DNA of 45,805 nucleotides from Darwinimomas sp963643215 (GTDB taxonomy: Bacteria > Bacillota > Clostridia > Lachnospirales > Lachnospiraceae). The notes beneath the pieces were generated by a model, which saw only the letters and a list, made by a program, of their open reading frames with translations, had not been told where the DNA came from and did not search any database. The stretch is taken from contig CAVIJY010000009.1 of NCBI GenBank assembly GCA_963643215.1, positions 1-45,805 of the forward strand, given 5' to 3'. A program made the translations under genes and the position numbers. Positions 23,382-31,995 of the stretch are shown here, one piece after another. Position 1 is the first letter of the stretch; each line of letters opens with the position of its first letter.

Positions 23382-24390
23382 GCTGCACCTCCTTTCTGTC
23401 TATTGCAAACCCCTCGCGATCATATGCACAGCAGCGTGCTATATGTGTATTCGAGAAATGATGAACACTCGGCGCATCCGGTCTGCTGCATTCCGGCGTC
23501 GCATACCTGCAGCGCGGCGCAAAGGCGCATCCCTGCGGCAGATTCGTCGGATCTACCATAAGACCCGGGATGGGTACAAGATCCTGATCATCGAGATTGA
23601 TATTCGGCAGGGAATTGAACAGTCCCTCCGTATACGGATGCTTGGTATGGTTAAATACCTCCTCAAGGCTGCCCTGCTCTACAATGCTTCCCGCGTACAT
23701 GACAGCGACCTCATCGCATATTTCCGCAACTATACCGAGATCGTGGGTGATCATGATGATGGCCGTGCCGTAGCGCTCGCGCAGTTCTCTCATGAGATCG
23801 AGCACCTGAGCCTGTATCGTCACATCCAGTGCCGTGGTCGGCTCATCGGCTATGAGTACCTTGGGATTACATGCCAGCGCTATCGCTATCACAACCCGCT
23901 GCTTCATGCCTCCCGAGAACTGATGCGGATACTCAACCGCGCGCTCACGCGGTATCCCTACCAGCTCAAGCATCTCACATGCCTTCTCCCATGCCTCCGC
24001 TTTGGTGACATGCTCATGTATCTCTATACTCTCCTGAATCTGCTGTCCTACGGTAAATACCGGATTCAGCGAGGTCATGGGATCCTGGAAGATCATGGAT
24101 ATATCCTTGCCTCTGATCTTCTCGAGCTGTGCCGGCTTCATCGCAAGCATATCCTGCCCGCACACATGAATCTGACCGCTTTTGATGACCCCCGGCGGAT
24201 CCGGTATGAGCCGCAGCGCAGCCAGGGCGGTTGTCGTCTTGCCGGCGCCGGTTTCTCCGACCAGACCTATAGTCTGCCCGGGCTTGAGATGAAGGCTGAC
24301 ACCGTTTACAGCTCTGACGGTTTCGTCATCCATCTCAAAATGGACAGTCAGATCCTGAATATCCAAAACATTATCTTCGTGGTTGTCCAT
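23374..24390 (-). CDS. ABC transporter ATP-binding protein, DppD/OppD type
   Basis: 338 residues. Walker A GETGAGKT at 45-52, FQDPMTSLNPVFTVG Q-loop region, signature FSGGMKQR, Walker B VLIADEP and switch ITHDLG. The C-terminal oligopeptide domain has CAFAPRC and further Cys. It lies 11 nt after the second permease gene. Standard partner of the DppF-type subunit. Confidence 0.95.
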   Translation of the reverse strand: MDNHEDNVLDIQDLTVHFEMDDETVRAVNGVSLHLKPGQTIGLVGETGAGKTTTALAALRLIPDPPGVIKSGQIHVCGQDMLAMKPAQLEKIRGKDISMIFQDPMTSLNPVFTVGQQIQESIEIHEHVTKAEAWEKACEMLELVGIPRERAVEYPHQFSGGMKQRVVIAIALACNPKVLIADEPTTALDVTIQAQVLDLMRELRERYGTAIIMITHDLGIVAEICDEVAVMYAGSIVEQGSLEEVFNHTKHPYTEGLFNSLPNINLDDQDLVPIPGLMVDPTNLPQGCAFAPRCRYATPECSRPDAPSVHHFSNTHIARCCAYDREGFAIDRKEVQHG

Positions 24391-24401
24391 AGCGACCCTC
24401 C

Positions 24402-25280
24402 TTATCGTTTGAGCTTCGGATCCATCGCGTCGCGCAGACCATCACCCACCAGATTAAATGCAAGCACGGTAATCATGATCGCCAGACCCGGGAAGAATGT
24501 CATATAGCTGTATCCCCGCAGGAAATTGCGGCCTGCCGAAAGCATAGCGCCCCATTCCGGTGCCGGAGACGGAACGCCCATTCCCAGAAAGCTGAGCGAT
24601 GATGCCGTGATGATGGCAGAGCCGATACGCAGGGTGGTCTGAACTATGATAGGAGACAGACAGTTCGGAACAATATGCCTCATGATGATCTTCCAATCCG
24701 CTATGCCTATGGCCTTCGCAGACTCTACATAGTCCTGTCCGCGCACGGTCAGTACCGCGGCTCTGGTTATACGCACAAACTGAGGTACGCTGGTCAGGCC
24801 TACGGCTATCATCAGTGTCAGAGTGCTGGCGCCCAGCGCCGATACTATGCAGATACCCATCAAAAGCGACGGAACCGCCGCAAAGATATCTGTGGTGCGC
24901 ATGATGAGATTTTCCACTCTGCCCCCGAAGAATCCTGCTACCGATCCGAGCGTTACGCCTAGCACAAGTGCTATGCATACCGCGACAAAGCCTACGGCAA
25001 GCGAATATCTGGTTCCGTACAGCAGCCGATAGAATATATCTCTGCCCTTATCGTCCGTGCCCATGAGATGCTTCGCATTCGGTGTCTGCAGTCGCTCGGA
25101 TACATTCTGTGCTATGACCTGCGTATCATAGTCGACCCACATAGGCACTGTTATGGCTATCACTACGAGAACTATCACTATGGCAAGCCCTAGAAGCGCT
25201 CCCTTATTCTTTTTCAGACGCTTCCAGATCTCCGCTGCCTGACTGCGTCCGCGATGCGAGGAACTGTTCTGTCCGTTCAT
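24402..25280 (-). CDS. ABC transporter permease, DppC/OppC type
   Basis: 292 residues. An N-terminal cytoplasmic extension with SSSHRGRSQAAEIWKRLKKNKG, one helix, then the OppC N-terminal region and the permease domain with five helices and the EAA loop (SAKAIGIADWKIIMRHIVPN). It overlaps the partner permease by 4 nt (ATGA). Confidence 0.94.
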   Translation of the reverse strand: MNGQNSSSHRGRSQAAEIWKRLKKNKGALLGLAIVIVLVVIAITVPMWVDYDTQVIAQNVSERLQTPNAKHLMGTDDKGRDIFYRLLYGTRYSLAVGFVAVCIALVLGVTLGSVAGFFGGRVENLIMRTTDIFAAVPSLLMGICIVSALGASTLTLMIAVGLTSVPQFVRITRAAVLTVRGQDYVESAKAIGIADWKIIMRHIVPNCLSPIIVQTTLRIGSAIITASSLSFLGMGVPSPAPEWGAMLSAGRNFLRGYSYMTFFPGLAIMITVLAFNLVGDGLRDAMDPKLKR

Positions 25281-26218
25281 GCCTTCTTCCCTCCCTTCGC
25301 ATACTGAGCCTTTATACGGGGATCAACAAAGGCATACAGCAGATCGACCGCAAGTAGCAGCAGACTTACTATCGCAGTCGTCAGCACTATGCTGCCTGTT
25401 ACCACGGTGACATCCCGGGAGTTTACCGAATCTATGATCAGTCGTCCTACCCCCGGCCAGGCAAAGACCGTCTCAGTCAGAACCGAGCCTCCAAGCGCTC
25501 CTGCTATCTGCGTACCGGATACCGTGATGATCGGGATCAGAGCGTTCCGAAGAGCATGCTTTAGAATGACTGCCTTTTCCTTCACACCCTTGGCTCTTGC
25601 CGTGCGAAGGTAATCCTGACACAGAGCATCAATCATGCTGGAGCGCGTGGTTCTGGTCAGCAGCGCTATCTGCTGCAGGCCGACGGACACAGACGGAAGG
25701 ATGATGCTTTTGAATCCTGAGAATCCGCTTGACGGCAGCCATCCCAGCTTCAGTGAAAAAAGAATGATGAGCAGCAGCCCCAGCCAGAACGCCGGCATTG
25801 ACAGACCTATCAGCGCCAGCACCATGCTCATATTGTCCCAGAAGGAGCCTCTGTGAACAGCTGAAAATATACCGAGAGGCAATGCGCACAGATGAGAGAA
25901 TACTATAGCACCGATGGCCAGCATCAGGGTATTGGGCAGACGGGATGTGTACAGATACCACACGGATTTGCCGGTCTGGATAGATGTACCCAGATCGCCG
26001 TGAAGAAGATTTGACATATAAATCAGATAACGATATATGACGGAACGGTCATATCCCATCTCATGGCGCAATACGGCCAGCTGCTCCTCCGTAGCGTCAG
26101 GCGCTATCATGGCTACCACATCCCCCGGTGCCAGATCCATGACGAAATATACCAGAAATGACACACCCATGAGGACGGGTATCATGAGAAGAAGTCTCTT
26201 AATTACATAGCGATGCAT
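25277..26218 (-). CDS. ABC transporter permease, DppB/OppB type
   Basis: 313 residues, six helices. It starts MHRYVIKRLLLMIPVLMGVS, the usual DppB beginning, and has the EAA loop RTARAKGVKEKAVILKHALRN. AAGGAGGATCT precedes the ATG. With the DppC-type protein it forms the membrane channel. Confidence 0.95.
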   Translation of the reverse strand: MHRYVIKRLLLMIPVLMGVSFLVYFVMDLAPGDVVAMIAPDATEEQLAVLRHEMGYDRSVIYRYLIYMSNLLHGDLGTSIQTGKSVWYLYTSRLPNTLMLAIGAIVFSHLCALPLGIFSAVHRGSFWDNMSMVLALIGLSMPAFWLGLLLIILFSLKLGWLPSSGFSGFKSIILPSVSVGLQQIALLTRTTRSSMIDALCQDYLRTARAKGVKEKAVILKHALRNALIPIITVSGTQIAGALGGSVLTETVFAWPGVGRLIIDSVNSRDVTVVTGSIVLTTAIVSLLLLAVDLLYAFVDPRIKAQYAKGGKKA

Positions 26219-26236
26219 AGATCCTCCTTTTGGAGT

Positions 26237-26265
26237 GAGGGACCGAAAGCTGCTTTCGATCCCTC
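26237..26265 (-). other. Intercistronic hairpin after the substrate-binding protein gene
   Basis: GAGGGATCGAAAG and CTTTCGGTCCCTC pair over about 12 bp with one mismatch and a 3-nt loop. No T-run follows. Such hairpins after binding-protein genes often protect the upstream mRNA and give an excess of binding protein over membrane parts. Confidence 0.7.
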
Positions 26266-26277
26266 AGAGAGTTTTTA

Positions 26278-27882
26278 TCAATCAACAGAAACGGCTATCT
26301 GGCTGAAATCATGATATCCGTTCGGTTCCCAGATGACTCCGCTCAGATTTTTATTGAACGCATTTACACTCTTATTGTAGAAAAGCGGGATATAATATGC
26401 CTGATCATGATTGATCTGCTGCACTTCCTCATACATCGCCTTTCTTGCCGCGTCATCGGTCTCGCCTCTCGCGCTGTCTATAAGCTCCATGATACGCTCA
26501 TCCGTGACTGTAGCCTTGTTGACATTGCTGTTCGCATAATACGGGCGTCTGGCATCCTCGCCGTAGTAGTTCCAGCTAAGGCTGTAAACCATAGCCTGAT
26601 GCTCTGCCGTATTGAATTTGCTCATAGTCGAAAGTGCTGCCGGCTCAACCTTGTTGATGGTTACATCTATGCCTGCCGCTCTTGCCTGCTCCTGGATGAC
26701 CTCCGCGCATGACTGGAAGGCATTCGTGGAAACAGTTATCTCAAGCTTGGCACCGCCGTCGGGATATGCCTTTGCGAGATACTCCTTTGCAAGATCGAGA
26801 TTCTGCTCATAAGGCCCGAATGAATCTGTGTATCCGTATGTATCTCTTCCCCAGTATGATGTAGCTATCGTGCCCATTCCGTTTGTGGCAACTGTATTGA
26901 TCTCATCAAGATTGAGGCTGTGTGCTACGGCCAGTCTCAGATTCTGATCATCACCGGGCTCATGAGCTGTACAGAATGCGAGGTAATAGCATGTGGTCGA
27001 ATCGAGCTGAACCATATCAAGCTTATCATCCTCCTCGATAAATCCGAGCTCTGTGGCTGACGGCTCTATGCAGACATCGATCTCGCCATTCTGAAGCGCG
27101 ATCAGCCTTGCCGAGTTCTCAGGTATATAGCGGATGGTTACCGTCTTGGTAGGCGGAAGCTCGCCCCAATAATCATCATTGCGCTCGAGCTTTACATAGT
27201 CGTTTTCAACCATCTCAGTCACCTTCCAGGCACCGCTTCCGACGCTTCCGCCGTTTTCGATGTCCTCAGCCAGCGCTACATCTGACATGATAGAGGCCGT
27301 CGGATGTGACATAGCTGCAACAAAGTCAACATTCATCTCCTTGAGTGTGAGCCTGACTGTATAATCATCCACAGCCTCAACGCTTGCTATATTGGTATAA
27401 AGCGCACCCATCTTGGACGCTATAGTCTCATCGTTGAGCACTCGCATGAATGTGGCCACAACATCGGCTGATGTCATAGGGTCACCATTCTGGAATACAA
27501 CATCATCACGAAGCTTGAACTCAAGCACCTTGTCATCTGTCCAGCTCCATTCTGTTGCAAGCTCCGGGAGATATTCCTTTGTCGTAGAATCATATCCGAT
27601 AAGCGTGTTATGTGTCATCTTAAAGAGCATATTGTGAGCGACATTGCTGATGCTCTGCGGATTTGTCATCTGCAGCGAATTGACGAATCCTATGACTACA
27701 TCCTCCTTGTACTGCTTTGCAGTCCCTGTCTCCTGCGCCTGAGACTCTCCTGCGGCAGCTGTCTCCTCTGCCGCTGCTGCGCTCGTGCTCTCTGACTTGT
27801 CTGAGGTGCCGGAGCATGCGGTCAATGAAAGTACCATAGCCGCTGCCAGTGAGACTGAGATAAGTCTGCGTAGTTTTTTCAT
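26278..27882 (-). CDS. ABC transporter substrate-binding lipoprotein, family 5 (DppA/OppA type)
   Basis: 534 residues. A lipoprotein signal peptide with lipobox LTAC and lipidated Cys23, then a Ser/Ala/Glu-rich linker to about residue 55, then the family 5 fold (YLPELATEWSW, FKLRDDVVFQNGDPMTSADVV, YWGELPPTKTVTIRYI). The family binds peptides, nickel, haem, opines or some sugars, so the family name does not define the ligand. The next genes encode a KDG kinase and KDPG aldolase, which suggests a sugar-acid-containing ligand. GGAGG lies upstream of the ATG. Confidence 0.95.
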   Translation of the reverse strand: MKKLRRLISVSLAAAMVLSLTACSGTSDKSESTSAAAAEETAAAGESQAQETGTAKQYKEDVVIGFVNSLQMTNPQSISNVAHNMLFKMTHNTLIGYDSTTKEYLPELATEWSWTDDKVLEFKLRDDVVFQNGDPMTSADVVATFMRVLNDETIASKMGALYTNIASVEAVDDYTVRLTLKEMNVDFVAAMSHPTASIMSDVALAEDIENGGSVGSGAWKVTEMVENDYVKLERNDDYWGELPPTKTVTIRYIPENSARLIALQNGEIDVCIEPSATELGFIEEDDKLDMVQLDSTTCYYLAFCTAHEPGDDQNLRLAVAHSLNLDEINTVATNGMGTIATSYWGRDTYGYTDSFGPYEQNLDLAKEYLAKAYPDGGAKLEITVSTNAFQSCAEVIQEQARAAGIDVTINKVEPAALSTMSKFNTAEHQAMVYSLSWNYYGEDARRPYYANSNVNKATVTDERIMELIDSARGETDDAARKAMYEEVQQINHDQAYYIPLFYNKSVNAFNKNLSGVIWEPNGYHDFSQIAVSVD

Positions 27883-27952
27883 AACATCTTTCCTCCTTAT
27901 GTCTGATATGTGCTTTATATGGTTCCTCCTTTTAAGGAGTTCATACCTTGTT

Positions 27953-28765
27953 TTATGCGTCTGCAGCCTTCACTGCATCGACCGCCATCTCCATGAGCAT
28001 ATCCGCATATCTGAGATATGCTTCTCTTCCGATAGCAAACGGATTCGGCATCCCGTACAGTCTGCTGCGCTGATACTCGAGACGCTCGAGAGTATTGTCC
28101 ATAAATGTATGGGCGCACAGCTCCGCGTCACACTCCCACTTGTCTGTAAATGTCTTAAAATGCTGCAGGGAATCCAGGTATACGCGCTTCATATGCGGCT
28201 CATCAGGCAGGGATGTTCCTCCCCAGAGTGCAGCGTGAAGCAGTCTCGTATCGTCATGCACCGGTATGATAAAGCTGATACCTCCCGGTGTGTGTCCCGG
28301 AGTCTGTACGATCTGAATCTTCGTATCGCCATAGGTATGAATCTCGTCCGTATCCACGAATGTCGGTACAGCCCGCATACGATAATCCGGGCGCTCTCGC
28401 CTGTCCGCATCCGCCAGGCCGAATTCATAGTCGGTTCCGGACATGTAGAAGGGCACATGATATGTCTCTACGATATGATTCACCTGCCCGTAATGATCAA
28501 AATGTCCGTGCGATACATACAGTGCGCAGACATCGTGCGGATCATAGCCCAGCTCCTTCATTCCGTTCTCATAAATCTCCTTAAACGCCTCCTCCGGGAG
28601 TATCGCATCAAAGAGCACCAGTCCTTCCTTGGTCTCAAGTACAAACATGGCCGTACCCAGCCCTCCGATGATTGCAAGATCATCAAAAAGCTTTGTGGGC
28701 TTCAATGGTGTCTGAGAACGAAGCAGATCGCCCGCATCTGCGTATTTTACATAGAATCTGTCCAT
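27953..28765 (-). CDS. MBL-fold metallohydrolase (N-acyl homoserine lactonase-like)
   Basis: 270 residues from the ATG at 28765, which has AAGGAG 9 nt upstream; the open frame extends to 28918 but would overlap the previous gene. The zinc motif SHGHFDH has H86, H88, D90 and H91; a third-ligand segment TPGHTPGG and the late C-terminal His in CAHTF follow. The pattern resembles the lactonase group of MBL enzymes, so opening of a sugar-acid lactone or cleavage of a related ester is possible. It lies between a 2-hydroxyacid dehydrogenase and the importer in the same operon. The substrate is unknown. Confidence 0.87.
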   Translation of the reverse strand: MDRFYVKYADAGDLLRSQTPLKPTKLFDDLAIIGGLGTAMFVLETKEGLVLFDAILPEEAFKEIYENGMKELGYDPHDVCALYVSHGHFDHYGQVNHIVETYHVPFYMSGTDYEFGLADADRRERPDYRMRAVPTFVDTDEIHTYGDTKIQIVQTPGHTPGGISFIIPVHDDTRLLHAALWGGTSLPDEPHMKRVYLDSLQHFKTFTDKWECDAELCAHTFMDNTLERLEYQRSRLYGMPNPFAIGREAYLRYADMLMEMAVDAVKAADA

Positions 28766-28809
28766 AAGCATACTCTCCTTGCCAAGACTTTCATATATGC
28801 CGTCGCCGC

Positions 28810-29802
28810 CTACATATTCCGATTGAGCTGACAGCGAAGCTTCTCGCCTCTTATCGCGCGCACGCATTCCTGTGCCAGCTTTCGCTTCAGATCGACCGAG
28901 GCCTCCTCCGAGTACCATGCCATGTGCGGCGTTGCTATCACATTATCCAGTCCGATGAGCGGATTGTCCGCGGTCGCCGGCTCCTTCTGCCATGTATCAA
29001 TCGCAGCTCCGGCGATAACCTTGTTGCAGAGTGCCTCATAAAGATCGGATTCATTTACCAGCCCGCCGCGTGATACATTGATCAGAAAGCTCTCAGGCTT
29101 CATCATGGCAAGCTGCGGTGCGGATACGCACCCGCCGTTTTCAGGGCTGAGAGGCGCATGCAGCGATACGATATCGCTTGTCCGCAGGAGCTCCTCGAGA
29201 TCCATGAGCTGCGTCCACTCCGGGATCCCGTATTTCTCTCTATCCTCGGCGCTCAATGTCGGCGGGAACAATATGTCATATGCGGCGATATTGCAGCCAA
29301 GGCTGTGAGCCAGCTCTGCAAATGCACGCCCTATCCTTCCATATCCGATGATTCCTACAGTCATCTCGCTGTAGCGATGTATCTTCATGGTCAGCTCATA
29401 ATTCCAGATACCCTTCTCCATAGCTCTGTCTATAAGCTTAAGTTTGCGGGTCAGTGCGAGCATCATCGCAAATGCATGCGCAGCGACCTCCTGTATGCTG
29501 TAGTCCGGCACATTGCATACCGCTACCTTATGACGTGTGGCAGAGGCGATATCTATATTGTCAACTCCCACTCCGTATCGCACGATGCATCTCAGATCCG
29601 GCAGTCGCTCAAAGAGGCTGTCCGTGAAGCGAAGATACTGATTGCCGACTACCTCGACTCCCTCAAGTTCCCTTACTACAGTATCGTCGTCAGCTCCTCT
29701 CAGGTCGAGCTTTACGAACTCGAGGCCATTCTCCCTGCAGACCTCCTGCTCAGGTACATAGTCAACATGCTCGCAATCCGTGATGATAAGTTTTTTCTGC
29801 AT
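28810..29802 (-). CDS. CtBP-like D-2-hydroxyacid dehydrogenase
   Basis: 330 residues. NAD-binding GYGRIGRAFAELAH with an Asp at the end of beta-2 (AAYD) points to NAD. Catalytic residues of the family are present: Arg in NVSRGGLV, Glu in IDTWQKEP region and His in TPHMAWYSEEA; the HxAWYS form is that of C-terminal-binding-protein-like enzymes. It interconverts a 2-ketoacid and a D-2-hydroxyacid. It begins 14 nt after the kinase gene with AGGAGACT upstream. Its role could be reduction or oxidation of the sugar-acid part of the substrate. Confidence 0.9.
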   Translation of the reverse strand: MQKKLIITDCEHVDYVPEQEVCRENGLEFVKLDLRGADDDTVVRELEGVEVVGNQYLRFTDSLFERLPDLRCIVRYGVGVDNIDIASATRHKVAVCNVPDYSIQEVAAHAFAMMLALTRKLKLIDRAMEKGIWNYELTMKIHRYSEMTVGIIGYGRIGRAFAELAHSLGCNIAAYDILFPPTLSAEDREKYGIPEWTQLMDLEELLRTSDIVSLHAPLSPENGGCVSAPQLAMMKPESFLINVSRGGLVNESDLYEALCNKVIAGAAIDTWQKEPATADNPLIGLDNVIATPHMAWYSEEASVDLKRKLAQECVRAIRGEKLRCQLNRNM

Positions 29803-29816
29803 AGTCTCCTGACCTC

Positions 29817-30842
29817 CTATCGCTGTACACGCCCGTCTCCGTGACCGGCCACAAGCGCGTCTATCTCCGCTTCGGATACAAGATTGAAATCATGTTCGAT
29901 GGAATGATTGAGTGCCGCTGCCGCAACTGCAAAGTCCAGTATCTCCTGCGGCTGCTTTCCTTTTATCAGTCCATGTATCAGAGCTCCGCCGAAGGCATCT
30001 CCGCCGCCGATCCTGTCCACGATATTCAGTCTGTATTCCGGCGAGAAATACGCCCTTCCGTCTGTATAAAGCATAGCTGCGAACTTGTTGTCATTGGCAG
30101 ATATGGAACGGCGAACCGTAAGTGCCGCCATGCCGCAGCCGAATCTCTCGCACACCTGTCCGGCGATGGATGTATATTCCTCGTCGGTCAGCAGCTCATC
30201 TCCTCCATAATTTGCTCCCTCTGCAGTGATTCCGAATATGATCCGGGCATGCTCCTCGTTGATGATGATCAGATCCGAGTACGGCAGGAGCTTTGTCATC
30301 ACCTCTCCTGCTGCCTCGGTAGTCCACAGCTTCTCTCTGTAGTTGACATCACATGCTATCTTCACGCCGTGCGCCTTCGCTGCTCTGCATGCGTCCTCGC
30401 ATATCTGAGGAAGCTCGCCCCCCAGCGCCGGTGTGATGCCTGTCCAGTAGAACCACTCGGCGCCTTCAAATATCGCATCCCAATCATAGTCGCCTCGGGT
30501 AGTCTTTGTGACCGCGGAGTCTGCACGGTCATAGATGACCTTGGATCCGCGCTGCGATGCTCCCTTCTCTACATAGAATACCCCCAGGCGCTTACCGCAG
30601 CGCAGCACTCTCGATGTGTCGACACCGAATCTTCTGAGGAAATTGACAGCGCACTGGCCCACCTCATGTGCCGGAACAGCAGATACAAATGCTGCGTCCA
30701 CTCCAAGCTGTGTGAGTGCTACTGCTGCATTCGCCTCGGCTCCGGTATATGAAACCTCCAGCCTGTCCGACTGCACCAGACGATAATAGCCCTCTGGATT
30801 GAGCCGAAGCATGATCTCTCCGAATGTAATTACCCTTGCCAT
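29817..30842 (-). CDS. kdgK: PfkB family sugar kinase, probably 2-keto-3-deoxygluconate kinase
   Basis: 341 residues of the PfkB (ribokinase) family. TGAEANAAVAL at 33-43 is the substrate-binding beginning, and DRIGGGDAFGG has the catalytic Asp282 and anion hole. The length and the RLNPEGYYRLVQ opening fit KDG kinases, and a KDPG aldolase gene lies immediately upstream in the operon, so phosphorylation of 2-keto-3-deoxygluconate to KDPG is likely (EC 2.7.1.45). Other sugar or sugar-acid substrates cannot be excluded. It lies 125 nt after the aldolase gene; that gap holds no gene. Confidence 0.85.
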   Translation of the reverse strand: MARVITFGEIMLRLNPEGYYRLVQSDRLEVSYTGAEANAAVALTQLGVDAAFVSAVPAHEVGQCAVNFLRRFGVDTSRVLRCGKRLGVFYVEKGASQRGSKVIYDRADSAVTKTTRGDYDWDAIFEGAEWFYWTGITPALGGELPQICEDACRAAKAHGVKIACDVNYREKLWTTEAAGEVMTKLLPYSDLIIINEEHARIIFGITAEGANYGGDELLTDEEYTSIAGQVCERFGCGMAALTVRRSISANDNKFAAMLYTDGRAYFSPEYRLNIVDRIGGGDAFGGALIHGLIKGKQPQEILDFAVAAAALNHSIEHDFNLVSEAEIDALVAGHGDGRVQR

Positions 30843-30967
30843 GGAATCCTTCTTTCTTCACATCTACATGGATGTCACATCAATACTGCAGGTGATGCTG
30901 CCGGCCATAATGCAGTCATGCGGCTTTTCCGGCATTTTCATATAGCTGTCCGGCATCAGTCACTGCA

Positions 30968-31633
30968 TCAATAATGCCTCGCGGCATTGAGTTTTTCGAC
31001 AAGCGATGCTGCCAGCCTCGTGATTTTGTCAAACTCTCCGTCAGCTATCCAGCTCTTATTTACAAGATTGCCTCCGACCCCGGCTCCGCAGCAGCCTGCC
31101 CTCACAAATTCCCCTATATTGGCTTCATTGACCCCGCCTACCGCCAGCAGCCTGACATGATTGATGGGTCCGCGGACTGCCTTTATATATGCGCTTCCGA
31201 GCGTGGATATAGGAAAAACCTTAACAAAATCAGCACCGTACTCATAGGCTGTCAGTATCTCCGACGGTGTCATGGCCCCCGGCATCGATACGAGTCCGTC
31301 TGCCACGGTTCTTTTTATCACTGCCTCATTGACATCAGGAGATACTATAAATCGCGCTCCGGCCTCTTCAGCAAGCTCCAGCGACTCAAGGGAAGTAACC
31401 GTACCGGCACCGCAGACCATCCTGTGTCCCATCTCGGATACAAGCATGCGTACCGTATCTGATGTACGGGTCAGACTGTCAGGCTTGCTCTGATCAAATG
31501 TGACCTCCATGAGCTCGATGCCCCCGTCACAGAGTGCCTGCGCGAGGCGAAGGCACTCCTCTGCGTATACACCGCGCACTATCGCGATGATTCCTTTATC
31601 GAGCACTCTTTTGATGATGTCCTCTCTCACCAT
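30968..31633 (-). CDS. eda: KDPG/KHG aldolase
   Basis: 221 residues of the class I bifunctional 4-hydroxy-2-oxoglutarate/2-dehydro-3-deoxy-phosphogluconate aldolase family (EC 4.1.2.14/4.1.3.42). Lys138 in DFVKVFP is the Schiff-base residue, Glu43 and Arg20 fit the active site. It splits KDPG into pyruvate and glyceraldehyde 3-phosphate. It is the first gene of the operon. AAGGAGG is only one base from the ATG at 31633, so the neighbouring GTG codon could also be the start. Confidence 0.93.
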   Translation of the reverse strand: MVREDIIKRVLDKGIIAIVRGVYAEECLRLAQALCDGGIELMEVTFDQSKPDSLTRTSDTVRMLVSEMGHRMVCGAGTVTSLESLELAEEAGARFIVSPDVNEAVIKRTVADGLVSMPGAMTPSEILTAYEYGADFVKVFPISTLGSAYIKAVRGPINHVRLLAVGGVNEANIGEFVRAGCCGAGVGGNLVNKSWIADGEFDKITRLAASLVEKLNAARHY

Positions 31634-31659
31634 GCCTCCTTAGATATTCTGATATATCA

Positions 31660-31676
31660 GTTCCGTATTGTGGAAT
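31660..31676. promoter_or_regulatory. Candidate IclR-family operator
   Basis: GTTCCGTATTGTGGAAT is an imperfect palindrome (TTCC-N7-GGAA) of the shape often bound by IclR-family proteins. It lies just after the expected transcription start of the eda operon, across from the iclR gene, which fits repression. Confidence 0.45.
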
Positions 31677-31703
31677 GCATTTTATTTTTGTATAATTAGC
31701 TAA

Positions 31704-31732
31704 AATTTACTTTTATTTCGCATGATTGTCAA
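31704..31732 (-). promoter_or_regulatory. Candidate promoter of the eda-ABC transporter operon
   Basis: TTGACA (31732-31727) and TAAATT (31709-31704) on the minus strand, 17 bp apart. The -35 is perfect and the -10 fair. The long repeat begins only 32 bp upstream, so promoter input from further upstream may be changed by it. Confidence 0.55.
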
Positions 31733-31764
31733 GCTATACATATGTAATTCGCCGTTTGTACATA

Positions 31765-31946
31765 TGGTTCGGGTGCACCCGAACCTCCGGTTACTCGGAT
31801 TGTTTCGTGCTTCGCACTTCCACAATCCGGTCTCAATTCGGATTCCTGTGGGGCTTTTGCCCCACTTCATCCTCATTGATAGGCGTGCCATAAACTCTAT
31901 CTCCCACCGACATGTGAGCATGTCGTGGGCGATGAGTTTTGACACT
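31765..31946 (-). repeat. Long-form dispersed repeat, copy D (complete): IS200/IS605-derived non-autonomous element candidate
   Basis: 182 bp on the minus strand, preceded by TTAC (31950-31947). The left end has a long imperfect hairpin (31892-31939; arms AAACTC, CCCAC, GACATG with single bulges and a CTCA loop). Next come the GTGGGGC-AAAA-GCCCCAC hairpin and the CGGATTGT/ACAATCCG stem. The right end is the perfect palindrome GGTTCGGGTGCACCCGAACC (31766-31785). Subterminal hairpins, TTAC at the left boundary and no target duplication are features of the IS200/IS605 family. It encodes no transposase. It lies between the divergent eda and iclR genes. Confidence 0.8.
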
Positions 31947-31960
31947 GTAACTATACATTA

Positions 31961-31979
31961 TTCTGACGGAATTTCAGAA
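31961..31979. promoter_or_regulatory. Inverted repeat before iclR
   Basis: TTCTGA-N7-TCAGAA is a perfect 6-bp dyad, ending 16 bp before the iclR ATG. It may be an autoregulatory site or a leader hairpin near the AAGGGAG ribosome binding site. A TTGACA box at 31938-31943 could be the iclR -35; the -10 is unclear. Confidence 0.4.
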
Positions 31980-31995
31980 GGGAGTCATCACACAC

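Noticed and set aside
27883..27952. AAGGAGG-like site and small hairpin before the binding-protein gene as a leader peptide
   Set aside because: No ATG, GTG or TTG at useful distance with an open frame of reasonable length.
31700..31945. 81-codon open frame on the minus strand across the long repeat
   Set aside because: It is formed by the repeat and its hairpins, has no clear ribosome binding site, and copy A and copy D do not keep a common coding pattern.
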